Part shown: one piece after another, positions 1-7,987 of the stretch
Position numbering within the stretch: the stretch's first letter is position 1
How the letters are laid out: every line of letters starts with the position of its first letter
Source: Chromera velia
Lineage: Eukaryota > Sar > Chromeraceae
Direction: 5' to 3'
Assembly: GCA_018398765.1 (NCBI GenBank)
Contig: JAHBMJ010003255.1
Coordinates: 1 to 12,038, forward strand
DNA length: 12,038 nt
Made by a program: the position numbers and the translations under genes
The notes under the pieces: generated by a model
The model's database searches: none
The model's input: the letters and a program-made list of their open reading frames with translations, nothing else
What the model was told of the DNA's origin: nothing

Positions 1-9
1 GTTAGCACG

Positions 10-1380
10 ATGAAGGAAATCGAAGAATTGAAAAAGAAAGAAAGAGAGATGAAGAGCCAAATGGCAGATCGTATGGAAGGCATTTGGACAAAACAGCGAG
101 GCGACAGAGCAGAACTGCAGTCAGCTTCTGAACAGACTGCCACTTTTGGCTGCTCCTCCTCTGTGCAGGCGTCCGGGGGACTCTCCAATCAAGGGCCTCC
201 GGGAGAGAGAGAGAGAGAAATTGAGATTGAGAGAGAGAACCTCCAACAACATTTTCATAATGAACCTTTAATGTTTCCTTCTTCTATTGTTAAAGAGAAT
301 TGTGATGTACATGGCTATGGGTGCTCCCAGCACGCCAAACACCACTTCTCTGAGACATCCCGTCTTCACCCTTCCCTTCCTTCTCCTCATATGAATGAGA
401 GACAGTCAGGCTATGGGCGCGCCCAGCACGCCGGTCTGTCTTCTCAAACACACCATCCTAACCCGTCCCTTCCTTCTCCTCCCATTCGCGGCCTTCACTC
501 TCCACAACCACTTCCACCACCCCCATCTGCCTGTCAGCCTGGTGCCGGTCTCCCGCCATCATCTCACTTTCACCACCAAGTAAGTAATCCTAGCCACTTT
601 TTCACGTCTCCTCTTCCTTCTCATCCCAGAGTTTTTCCTATAAATTCTGCAAATTCTTCATTTCACTCCCTAAACTCTCATGTTCCTGAAGCTGAGATTA
701 CCAGACTTAATTTTTCTGACTTTCATAGTCGAAAAACTAAGTCTCAAGGAGCTGTTTGTGCTGTTCAGTTTCCTAGTCAGGAAATACATCATCTGTCTCA
801 CAATAAGACTAGACGTGCTTTTCCTAAACAGAAAACATCTCATCAATCTTTTCTGCAAACAAGAAACACACATGAATGCAGAGACAGAATTAACAAAGAT
901 GAAAACAGTGGTGCTAGAAAGTTTTCTTACGAATCTACTCAGCCTAGGCCGAGTAGTATTCAAAAAAATGAAGGCTACGATTCGTATGTACGACAACTAC
1001 TGAGAAAAGAAGAGTGTAGAGTTGAAAAAGAAAGTGAGGCAGACATTCGTCATCGTGATAAGTTCGTTGGAGAATCTTTGGATCGGGTCACTAATGATTT
1101 AATTGTGCCTCCTGGAATGATTGCCTTAGTCCTTCCAGGTAAACGAATGATGGGTGATCCGTTCTTAAGAGAGAAAATGGCCTGCCTAAAGAGACTATTT
1201 ATGAATTCGATCCAAAGCATTGTTGAGTGCTATCGTAAAAATGTGCAAAGCGAAGTGATCAAAAGATTCATGGATGGAAGTGGAAAGAGGATTGTAGAGA
1301 AGCAAAATGTATCTGTTCAGTATGAAATCCATGTGTGCGCGCTGCTCCTCCAACTTGGTGTCTGGCCTAAAGACGAATAA
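10..1380 (+). CDS. N-terminal segment of Gag-like polyprotein, low complexity with charged helix
   Basis: This 456-codon open frame stays open to the left edge, so the ATG at 10 may be internal. Residues 1-40 are rich in Lys, Glu and Met and look like a short coiled coil. Residues 60-220 are low-complexity Pro/Ser/His, with a (GA)8 DNA run coding Glu-Arg repeats and two diverged copies of an approximately 32-residue unit (GYG..QHA ... PSLPSP). Residues about 345-455 look globular, with alternating charged and hydrophobic residues. It ends at TAA 1378-1380, but the same frame continues after it (residues NTVPIRFSFDDLERL) into the capsid-like segment, so the stop looks premature. No known domain is recognised. 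The Gag assignment rests only on position upstream of protease and integrase. It could instead be an unrelated ORF upstream of Gag. Confidence 0.5.
   Translation: MKEIEELKKKEREMKSQMADRMEGIWTKQRGDRAELQSASEQTATFGCSSSVQASGGLSNQGPPGEREREIEIERENLQQHFHNEPLMFPSSIVKENCDVHGYGCSQHAKHHFSETSRLHPSLPSPHMNERQSGYGRAQHAGLSSQTHHPNPSLPSPPIRGLHSPQPLPPPPSACQPGAGLPPSSHFHHQVSNPSHFFTSPLPSHPRVFPINSANSSFHSLNSHVPEAEITRLNFSDFHSRKTKSQGAVCAVQFPSQEIHHLSHNKTRRAFPKQKTSHQSFLQTRNTHECRDRINKDENSGARKFSYESTQPRPSSIQKNEGYDSYVRQLLRKEECRVEKESEADIRHRDKFVGESLDRVTNDLIVPPGMIALVLPGKRMMGDPFLREKMACLKRLFMNSIQSIVECYRKNVQSEVIKRFMDGSGKRIVEKQNVSVQYEIHVCALLLQLGVWPKDE
203..234. repeat. (GA)n simple repeat
   Basis: Eight perfect GA units at 203-218, followed by an imperfect GA-rich continuation, all translated as Glu/Arg/Ile in the long frame. 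It is a simple microsatellite within coding sequence. Confidence 0.8.
313..500 (+). repeat. Two diverged tandem copies of a 93-96 bp in-frame unit
   Basis: The word ggctatggg starts at 313 and again at 409, each followed by a similar CCCAGCACGCC block. The word tcccttccttctcctc recurs at 373 and 466. The offsets of 96 and 93 bases imply a one-codon length difference. In protein, both copies read GYG..QHA then a variable stretch then PSLPSP. This is an in-frame tandem duplication inside the Pro/Ser/His-rich part of the first open frame. Confidence 0.6.
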
Positions 1381-1440
1381 AACACCGTTCCGATTCGCTT
1401 CAGCTTCGATGATCTTGAGAGACTCGCTGCACACATGTAG

Positions 1441-2180
1441 GGTTATTCACTCGATCTCGCGCTGACAAAGCCGATTGAAATCATAACAAGGGTGCATAGG
1501 AAGAAAGGGGAGTCTTTTCAAAAGTACGCACTTCGCCTTCACAGAGAGGTTAAGTCGGAAATGAAATTTTTAACCAAGTATTTGCTCCCTGACAGCTCTG
1601 GCCTTCGCACTGAGCTTCGACACCTTCTTTCCTCACTGCCTATCTGGACTGCCGCGTCCACCATCGCTGTGTTCTTTGAAACTGTGGGTATTGACGATGA
1701 CCAGCGCAAATATTGGTCTGATGCTATGCACAAATACTATGAGCAGGTCATGCACGTCAATTCACTCAGCGAAGAAGAACGTATTGAATGGTTCAAAACC
1801 AACATGCTGACCCTCGCTTCAGTACCTGTTGATCCAAACCAGGGTCTCACCTACCCTTGGTTTGTTAATAATGTGAATCGTATCATGAGGGAATGTCAGG
1901 CCTCTGTCTCCGAACCTGGTCCAGATCCAGTATTAAACGAGACAAGCACACACTCCCTGAAGCGCATTGAAGGAGGGATCAGTCGTTTGATGAAGGAACA
2001 TGGAGGTGCAAGCAGCAGCAGCACCGCAGTGCAACCAAATTCATCCAACCAACAAAAGAAAGGCCGCCAAAATGTTGCACAACAAGGAGGGCAGAAAGGA
2101 GGAAACGAAAATCAGACGGCTCAACCTAAATCATTTATATTTGCAATGCAGAGCATGAATCCTCTTCTCACACCTCTACC

Positions 2181-2214
<34 letters not shown>

Positions 2215-2361
2215 TTGCCCCCCTTCGTCTTCTCTGCAGATAACACCTACCTTTGGTGCGACGGGCCAGGCTACCGGTCGACCGCTCTACCCAATTCCAC
2301 CTCGAGCAGGGTGGCAAGGAGGACCTGCCAGTACGGTGGGTGCGGAATCCTCCGGACCTAA
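1441..2361 (+). CDS. Gag/capsid-like segment
   Basis: The frame of the upstream ORF resumes after TAG 1438-1440. Its first 190 or so codons are highly helical, with a Gln-x-x-Tyr-Ala-x-x-Leu type helix near 1513-1545, amphipathic helices rich in Leu, Trp and Tyr, and the segment ESFQKYALRLHREVK, which resembles capsid-type Gag of LTR elements. After about 2000 it turns into a Ser/Gln/Asn/Lys-rich tail (an RNA-binding-like basic linker, no CCHC knuckle) and then poly-Pro coded by the C30 run. Past 2211 this frame soon ends (2359-2361), while the next frame gives more protein-like sequence, so the residues after the poly-C are probably not the ancestral ones. No ATG is needed at the left because it is a continuation. 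Gag is an inference from fold-like pattern and position; residue-level homology could not be tested. Confidence 0.5.
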
Positions 2362-2608
2362 CAACAAGTGTAGAAGAGCAAAGAGGGGAAAAGGCAAAGG
2401 AGAGAGACAGCAAGACACTGAGCAGCCTTGTCAAGAAGGCTCACAGCCTCTCTTCCAGGCTGAGGGGAGCCATACAATGGCTCCTACACAGACCTTTTCT
2501 GGTGAGCCCCGAAGAACACATGTCATTGTGTTCCACAGGCCTATCCCTCCACCTGCGCCTTTGAACTTCTTTCAAAGAGCATTATGGCAGGCAGGGACAC
2601 TCGGCTGA
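2159..2608 (+). CDS. Pro/Gly-rich basic segment, frame 2 after the poly-C
   Basis: Frame 2 opens at 2159 and is protein-like only after the poly-C run, where it reads a Pro/Gly/Thr-rich stretch (PTFGATGQATGRPLYPIPP), then a basic Lys/Arg/Gly patch (CRRAKRGKGKGE) around 2366-2403, then Gln/Ser/Pro-rich sequence. It ends at TGA 2606-2608, but the same frame continues, with a second stop at 2657. The likely role is a disordered, nucleic-acid-binding tail of Gag; this is inferred from composition. An overlapping frame-0 ORF from 2253 is less protein-like and was not chosen. Confidence 0.4.
2182..2211. repeat. Poly-C homopolymer, 30 C, at a reading-frame switch
   Basis: Thirty consecutive C at 2182-2211. 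Frame 1 (Gag-like) is the protein-like frame before it and frame 2 after it. Frame 2 is open only from 2159 and frame 1 closes at 2359, so the switch must fall in this 200-base interval, where the homopolymer is the obvious slip site. The tract could be a slippage mutation, a sequencing or assembly length error (likely in a run this long), or a programmed site. Confidence 0.85.
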
Positions 2609-2659
2609 AGGGTGGTCCTGCGACAACTTCAACGGGCGGAAAGAAGGAGAGAGAGATGA

Positions 2660-3784
2660 CTTGAGGGTCCACGCTTCCCCGAAGAGGCCCCGGGTGAATC
2701 ACCGTCCATTCAAAACCGTCTGACTGTGAAAGAGCCACAGGCAGTGGGAGGCATACTCACGCCGGACCTATCCATCCCCATGTCGCAGAGCTTACCCTCC
2801 TCAGGGGGGGAAGCTCAGCCAACTGAGCACCACATTGTGCCCACTCTCTCCTTCTTTGATTCTCACCCCTCCCTCCCCTCTCTAGTCACTTCCTCGGAAC
2901 TAGCCAGAAGGGAAGCTGCAGAGAATGGGGATGATACAGCTCGGAGCCCGCTCCACCAACTCTTCTTGACAGAGGAACAGCATCAGACTGAACCTCCTCC
3001 TGCAGACACAGAGGGAGAGGACGGCAGTCCCACACAGACTGCCATACCTACCTCCCATTCTGTCGAGGCTGCCCAAGTATTCAAAGAACCTCAGGAGTAT
3101 ACCCATGAGGGGCTTGAGTTTCTCGGCTCTATTTACTCGGAATCGGACCCTGCCGCGTCAGTATCCTCAGAGCGTCACATGGACTGGGTACGCCAATTCC
3201 GAATAGAAGTCCCTTCTCCGGCACCCATCCGAGCGATCCGTTGCCGCAGCAGGCGACAAAACAGAAGGGGGGATATAGAAGAACTGTCGCGAGGAGCGCG
3301 TAGGGAGAATGACTGGTTGGAGGAGGAAATAGGTGCAGACAGTCTGTACGAGACTGAGACAGATCACAGGGGCGAGACAAATGCAGACCCAGACAGTCAG
3401 GCACAACTGTCAAGGCTGTCGGATGTGAGATCCGAAATATCTCTCACCGATGGCCTGGGACTCCTTATAGTCACGCCTCCTCGTCCGCTGCCCTCCCCGC
3501 CCCGAGACTCAGTGCATTCCGACACATACTCGGATGATTTGGAATGGGATACAACGGATGGGGTGATCACCAGCACACCCTGCCGCCCGTTTTCTCCCTT
3601 TCCTGTTGCCGCAGTCATCCCTCCTCCTCCTCGTCTAGCCAGCCAAAGCGCTCGAACAACTACTGCCGCACCTTGGATTCAAGGTCTCAGCCTTCATCTC
3701 CCCCCTCCGAGGGAGCCCCAGCCTAGCAGCTGGACTGACGTGCATGCCGCACGAAAAAGAATGGTCAAGGAGATCCACTTTTGA
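2660..3784 (+). CDS. Acidic, Pro/Ser-rich segment of unknown function
   Basis: This is a continuation of frame 2 after TGA 2657-2659. The roughly 370 codons are mostly predicted disorder: Pro/Ser/Thr-rich with acidic clusters (EGEDG, LEEEIGADSLYETETD) and one basic patch around 3230-3270 (RCRSRRQNRRG). There are no transmembrane segments, signal peptide or known motif. It ends at TGA 3782-3784, after which the same frame continues without a gap. The first usual-type start inside (GTG 2726) is unlikely to be used; it is better seen as an internal part of a large polyprotein. Not recognised as any family. Confidence 0.4.
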   Translation, partial: LEGPRFPEEAPGESPSIQNRLTVKEPQAVGGILTPDLSIPMSQSLPSSGGEAQPTEHHIVPTLSFFDSHPSLPSLVTSSELARREAAENGDDTARSPLHQLFLTEEQHQTEPPPADTEGEDGSPTQTAIPTSHSVEAAQVFKEPQEYTHEGLEFLGSIYSESDPAASVSSERHMDWVRQFRIEVPSPAPIRAIRCRSRRQNRRGDIEELSRGARRENDWLEEEIGADSLYETETDHRGETNADPDSQAQLSRLSDVRSEISLTDGLGLLIVTPPRPLPSPPRDSVHSDTYSDDLEWDTTDGVITSTPCRPFSPFPVAAVIPPPPRLASQSARTTTAAPWIQGLSLHLPPPREPQPSSWTDVHAARKRMVKEIHF

Positions 3785-4573
3785 ATTCTACAAGCAGCAC
3801 TTTCCCTGTCAGACCTGCAAAACCTTGAACACACAGTTGAACGGTTTATCCACGAGCGCCGAAACGCTCCCAGTCCTCCATCAATAACCCGAAGACCGCA
3901 CAATGCTATGTCACGGCTGCTGTCAGAGTGTAGGGGGGCTCCCCCACAGCATCTCTGCATTCGCAGCACAAACACAGGAATCCAGTGGGAGACAGCGCGA
4001 GGACTCCATACAAATACGGAGTTTCCTCTGCCTGAGGATCAAGCTGAGTCCTCATATGATCAATTCTGGTGGGGCAGCAGAGACCGACACTTAAGACAGG
4101 AAGAAGGTATGCTGGGAGTGTTTATGGAGGAGCGCGAGGAGGAATATGATGTATCAGAAAGTGCACACGGCAGATTTGTTGCGGACGGGGGAGTGAATTC
4201 AGCACTCGATCTGCTTGAAGATTTGCAAGCCACCCTCTCTGATACCCAGGCCGCAGTCCACTCTGCTGGCACTGTGTCCATCACCGTCTCAGAAGCAGGT
4301 GCGATGGAGGGAGTGGTGCTAGGAGCAGCACAGCAGGCTGATGATGATCAGGTTTCGATTGCAGACATAATTGACGGCAATCTTGACCAGGATCAGATAG
4401 ATGCCGAGGTGCTCTTTAACGCCCCCACTGCCGTTCTAGATGTTGAAGAGTCCCATGAGACTGACTTCCCAGAGAGTCTGAATGACTCTCGGGAAAGACA
4501 AGCCAAAACCCCCAGCAGAAGAGGTGGAGGCAGAAATGGCACCAGGGGTAGAGGCAACAGCCAAGGGTCATGA
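3785..4573 (+). CDS. Acidic segment ending in an RGG-like basic patch
   Basis: This is frame 2 continuing after TGA 3782. The first 30 codons look helical (LQAALSLSDLQNLEHTVERF), followed by a mixed region with an acidic run (FMEEREEEYDVSE near 4120-4160) and a long Ala/Asp/Val-rich acidic stretch (ADDDQVSIADIIDGNLDQDQ). The C-terminal 18 residues (4517-4570) are Arg/Gly-rich (RRGGGRNGTRGRG), like an RGG box that could bind RNA. The ATG at 3908 is possible, but the frame is open upstream and protein-like there, so it is probably internal. It stops at TGA 4571-4573, again with frame continuity. Function unknown; RNA binding is inferred from composition only. Confidence 0.4.
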   Translation: MLQAALSLSDLQNLEHTVERFIHERRNAPSPPSITRRPHNAMSRLLSECRGAPPQHLCIRSTNTGIQWETARGLHTNTEFPLPEDQAESSYDQFWWGSRDRHLRQEEGMLGVFMEEREEEYDVSESAHGRFVADGGVNSALDLLEDLQATLSDTQAAVHSAGTVSITVSEAGAMEGVVLGAAQQADDDQVSIADIIDGNLDQDQIDAEVLFNAPTAVLDVEESHETDFPESLNDSRERQAKTPSRRGGGRNGTRGRGNSQGS

Positions 4574-5296
4574 GGCAGGGAGAGCAGGAACCAATCTGGC
4601 CCCCCTTTCCCTTTCCACTCACCGACCCAGCTTACTCCCCAAGAACCCATGCCGACGAATGTACCGCACCGCACAGTCACGTACCAGCCCAAGTCAAGGT
4701 CTGGAGTGATTTCTCAACAGGGTCCACTTGTCACCAGCGCTCTTCCTGAGCACGTTGTCACCTTAGAATCACTGCACGCGATAACACCACAGCCGGGTAT
4801 GACACGTACGGACCCCCACACACTCCCAGCTCTCATGTTTTCACCAGGTGAAATGACCTCCCGCCTGCTGAAGCTACCAGCGAGTCTTTTTCAAGACAGT
4901 GCTCGTCCTCCACCCCCCCTCCCTTCTGGACCCCTCCCTACTTCCAACACTTCCTACAATACCGCCTCATATGCCCCATCGTCCTCAGCAGCTTCCGCTT
5001 CCACTTCTGCCTCCGCTTCCACTTCCGCTTCCACTTCCGCTTCCGCTTCCGCTTCCGCTTCCGCTTCCGCTTCCGCTTCCGCTTCCACTTCCGCTTCCGC
5101 TTCCGCTCCCGTTCCCGCTCCTGCTCCCGCTCCAGGACCTGCATCAACTTTGGTGCTCCGACGGAACACCCCTATCATAATGATACCCCGAGCATCAGAC
5201 TCGTCCGAAGCGAGTTCGAATGTTGTGCCCAAGCCGGCTCTCCCTGGAGTCCTACTTCCAGGATCCTCAGGCCCTCCGCAGCTGCCACCTATCTAA
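4574..5296 (+). CDS. Pro/Ser-rich segment with Ser-Ala repeat tract
   Basis: This frame 2 continuation is about 240 codons. It begins with Pro/Ser/Thr-rich sequence, has a moderately hydrophobic part near 4700-4890 (VVTLESLHAITPQPG ... MTSRLLKLPASLF), then a (Ser-Ala/Thr)n tract coded by a hexanucleotide repeat (4991-5106) that grades into Pro-Ala-Pro-Val repeats, and finally a short Leu/Pro-rich tail. TAA 5294-5296 closes it, with the same frame continuing to TGA 5381. The opposite strand gives an Ala-Glu repeat ORF over the same repeat; this is a shadow. Nothing indicates an enzyme. It reads like a disordered linker. Confidence 0.4.
   Translation, partial: GRESRNQSGPPFPFHSPTQLTPQEPMPTNVPHRTVTYQPKSRSGVISQQGPLVTSALPEHVVTLESLHAITPQPGMTRTDPHTLPALMFSPGEMTSRLLKLPASLFQDSARPPPPLPSGPLPTSNTSYNTASYAPSSSAASASTSASASTSASTSASASASASASASASASTSASASAPVPAPAPAPGPASTLVLRRNTPIIMIPRASDSSEASSNVVPKPALPGVLLPGSSGPPQLPPI
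4991..5133. repeat. (GCTTCC)n hexanucleotide repeat coding Ser-Ala
   Basis: About 19 units of GCTTCC with some ACTTCC, GCCTCC and ACTTCT variants run from 4991 to about 5106, then degenerate into GCTCCC/GTTCCC/GCTCCT units to 5133. The unit length of six keeps the frame, giving alternating Ser and Ala/Thr, then Pro and Ala/Val. Confidence 0.9.
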
Positions 5297-5383
5297 ACGG
5301 AAGGTTTGCTTCTCATCTCAAGAGAAAGACCTCCCACCACATCCTCGGATACAGCTACAGACAGTCAGGACCAAAAGAAATGA

Positions 5384-6592
5384 AAGGGATCGCTACAAGA
5401 GGGACGCCCTGTGATGCTGACACTACAAAGGGTCACCAAGTTACGCATCATGATAGATGTGACAGCGGTTATGGCTGCTATCTTCCCACGATCCTCGGTC
5501 CTATACCCGGTCACGCATACACCGCAGGCTCCCATCTTGGACTTTCCCCCATTTCGAATCTCCGATAACCCAAGACAGGCTCGCAAAAATGAGCCTGTCG
5601 ACGTGATTTTCGAAGATGCAAACGGGTTTCCTTGGAAGAGGCCGCTTAGCAGCCTCCGCCCCTATCAGCTTCAGACGACAACAGGAGCTGATCCGGAAAC
5701 GGTCTCGGCAGGGCAATGGACTGCTGTGTTGCAGAAGTGGGGGTATGCACATCGAGCACCCATCAAAGTGATTCCGATCACTGAATGGCTTCCCGAGATT
5801 CACAGCCAAATGTATGCAATTGTGACTCCGGCATTCGACAAACATTTTACCCGCAAAGGGAAGCCGGAGATAAAGACAGTGCCCGAAAAATTACACGGTT
5901 TTCTGAGTGGCCGTCAAGAAAACTTCCTTCAGTTACCCATGGGAGTAGGAGACGAATACTTTGTGAACCTGCAGCAAGTCCCCGATCCCAACATTAGGGA
6001 TTCAGCAGAACAGTACACACAATCGGTGGTCATTCAGCTGCTGCAGGCTTCATTGTACTCTCTTCCTAACCCACTGCTCAAGTACCTTGCCTGCCCGACT
6101 GGTCACCGTTCCTCAAAGTTTCCCCTCCCCAGCCCCCATCTGCTGTTCAACCCCATCAACTTGTTCTTTTTAGAAAAGTTTGATGAGTACTACATTGCAG
6201 CAGAGAGGGAAGCGAAGGAGAACATTGAGCCGATGAACAAAGCGTCAGTCAGACGCGCTGCTCATGACACCGTCGAACGGATCCTTCCGGATCGGCTCCT
6301 CCCATCCGACCCCACGGATCCCAAACGAGCACTTGAGCTAAAGCAGGAACATAAGTTCCGGAAGCGGCAACAATTTCCAGAGGACAAAAGAAACCCAGGA
6401 CACCCATGGGAGTTCGACGACCAAAGGGTCTTCTGGAAGAAGATCGACCCCCGTCTGACTGCTTACACCATTAGAGAACCAGAGATGACGGAGGAGCGAT
6501 TTTACGAGTTGGTGCGTAGTACCAGGCCTAAGGGGCAGGCCCAACTCGTACACAACGAGTGCTGCCTCAGTTGCAAAGCACTCGATAGATAG
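5384..6592 (+). CDS. Globular-looking polyprotein segment of unknown family
   Basis: After TGA 5381, frame 2 continues for about 400 codons that look like folded protein: balanced hydrophobic and charged residues, many aromatic residues, few repeats. Visible stretches include FRISDNPRQARKNEP, a Trp-rich part (FPWKRPLSSLRPYQ, QWTAVLQKWGY), a helical part (EKFDEYYIAAEREAKENIEP) and a C-terminal half rich in Lys/Arg/Glu/Asp. It ends with NECCLSC, the first Cys pair of a cysteine-rich block that continues past TAG 6590-6592. I looked for reverse-transcriptase motifs (YxDD, LPxG) and found none. It is not a family I recognise. A Gag-type or capsid-like structural role is possible from position between Gag and protease, but nothing proves it. 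Confidence 0.5.
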   Translation, partial: KGSLQEGRPVMLTLQRVTKLRIMIDVTAVMAAIFPRSSVLYPVTHTPQAPILDFPPFRISDNPRQARKNEPVDVIFEDANGFPWKRPLSSLRPYQLQTTTGADPETVSAGQWTAVLQKWGYAHRAPIKVIPITEWLPEIHSQMYAIVTPAFDKHFTRKGKPEIKTVPEKLHGFLSGRQENFLQLPMGVGDEYFVNLQQVPDPNIRDSAEQYTQSVVIQLLQASLYSLPNPLLKYLACPTGHRSSKFPLPSPHLLFNPINLFFLEKFDEYYIAAEREAKENIEPMNKASVRRAAHDTVERILPDRLLPSDPTDPKRALELKQEHKFRKRQQFPEDKRNPGHPWEFDDQRVFWKKIDPRLTAYTIREPEMTEERFYELVRSTRPKGQAQLVHNECCLSCKALDR

Positions 6593-7987
6593 CCAGGCAT
6601 AGTTTTCCTTGCGGGATGGAACCCGAAGCAAGGCCCCTTTCCCTCACTTAAATTCATGAACAAATTGGCGTGTAACTGGTGCCTAGCCAACCAGGTACCC
6701 ATGGCAGCTGCCTGGAATCACACCTGGATGTCATGCATGCCCCGCAGAGGCCTCACGACATGCTGTGGCCATCGACCCGGACGAAGCTTCTTCCTCCCCT
6801 CACGATGTGCATGGTGCATTTGCCTCTGTATGCTTGACCCCACACAGACCTCTTACGACTGTCCTGGTGGGCCAGAATTTCGTGCAGCACGAGATTCCAT
6901 CCTTTACGGTCCCCTGACAAATTGGATCGAAGAGCAGACCATCGCACTTTTCAAGAAGAATCGAACCCAGTGGCACGAACTTCCATTCGCCCTGGCGTTT
7001 ATGATTCCAGCCCTGTTCGTCCTCTCACCCCCGAGAACCGCCGAGGGCCAACTGAGGCATCTTGTGCGAAAGGCTGCGATCGACGCTCGGGTCGCACTCG
7101 TTCATGAAACTTGGAGGGGTATCTCTTCTGGTGAGACTCGAAAGATTCACAGGAGGAAGGGCGACGACAACGTCAGACTCCCTGACGAGCTCCGATACTG
7201 CCCGACGGGGGTTGAAAAGGAAAAGATGCACATCCCAGCTGTGCCCGGAGTAGAAGATGCTCGCATCCAGCGCAAGGAGATCCTGATCAGTCCCAGTACT
7301 AAAGCCCCCTACAGGGCCCCCCTAAGTGCCGAGACTGCCGCCTTGCTCCAAGGTGTCTACCAAGAGGATAGGTGGAATCACAGGGACCTCGCCACATACT
7401 GGCACCGGGCTGAGGCAAGCGGCGCAATCCCGAGCGGACCAGAGCTCATCACACACCTCTGGTCCTCCCTGGATGAAGAGGAGAAAGGACAACTCTTCCT
7501 CCGCCACCCAATTGTCTTTCTACTCCAATATATGAAGCAAACGTGCGGACAACCCCCAGCACTCTTCACTGTTCGGTGGCTGAAAACCCAACCAATGAGA
7601 GTGCCTTGGGAACTGAGGCGCCTGCGAGCGGCCCTCGACAAGGCAGACCACAAAGTCGCGGCGCTTGCCGAAGCGGACGAGAAAGATTCCATCTTCAACT
7701 GGGTCCTGCTTCATCGGGTTTGGGGATCCGCGATCTTTTTTGCCCCACAGCAGAAAGATCCGAAGCTCCTCCTCAGGGACCAGGGAACAATCACGCAGCA
7801 GGGCAACGGCAGAATTCCCCTTCCTCACCCGATGGAAAACAGCATCTTCGCGTGGGAAGCAGAACAAGCCGCTCAGCGAAATCACTTGATGTTCACAGTG
7901 TCTGACGAGGCTCCCATAACCCCACTGACCGACAAACGCCCCCCCCCCAATTCAAACACAGTTTGTCCCCTCAGGAGAAGACCTTAG
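6593..7987 (+). CDS. Cys-rich block plus helical segment upstream of the protease
   Basis: Frame 2 continues after TAG 6590. The first 90 codons are Cys-rich. C-x2-C pairs sit at 6671/6680 and 6806/6815, with an H-x4-C at 6719/6734, a CCGH at 6761-6772 and further Cys at 6821, 6827 and 6860; an earlier CLSC pair is at 6563/6572. This suggests two or three zinc-binding knuckles, though the spacing is not the standard retroviral C-x2-C-x4-H-x4-C. From about 6890 the protein becomes globular and helix-rich (IEEQTIALFKKN, ELRRLRAALDKADHKVAAL), with several Trp. The frame closes at TAG 7985, shortly after a C10 run, where the protein-like frame moves on to the protease. The position just upstream of the protease fits a nucleocapsid-like role for the Cys block; this is inference. 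Confidence 0.5.
   Translation, partial: PGIVFLAGWNPKQGPFPSLKFMNKLACNWCLANQVPMAAAWNHTWMSCMPRRGLTTCCGHRPGRSFFLPSRCAWCICLCMLDPTQTSYDCPGGPEFRAARDSILYGPLTNWIEEQTIALFKKNRTQWHELPFALAFMIPALFVLSPPRTAEGQLRHLVRKAAIDARVALVHETWRGISSGETRKIHRRKGDDNVRLPDELRYCPTGVEKEKMHIPAVPGVEDARIQRKEILISPSTKAPYRAPLSAETAALLQGVYQEDRWNHRDLATYWHRAEASGAIPSGPELITHLWSSLDEEEKGQLFLRHPIVFLLQYMKQTCGQPPALFTVRWLKTQPMRVPWELRRLRAALDKADHKVAALAEADEKDSIFNWVLLHRVWGSAIFFAPQQKDPKLLLRDQGTITQQGNGRIPLPHPMENSIFAWEAEQAAQRNHLMFTVSDEAPITPLTDKRPPPNSNTVCPLRRRP

Noticed and set aside
1687-1707. Asp-Asp-Asp near 1695 as a polymerase YxDD motif
   Set aside because: The context (VGIDDDQRKYW) lies in the Gag-like helical segment with no other RT motifs around it.
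4938-5232. Minus-strand ORFs with Ala-Glu or Lys-Arg repeats
   Set aside because: They are reverse translations of the (GCTTCC)n repeat, with no other support.
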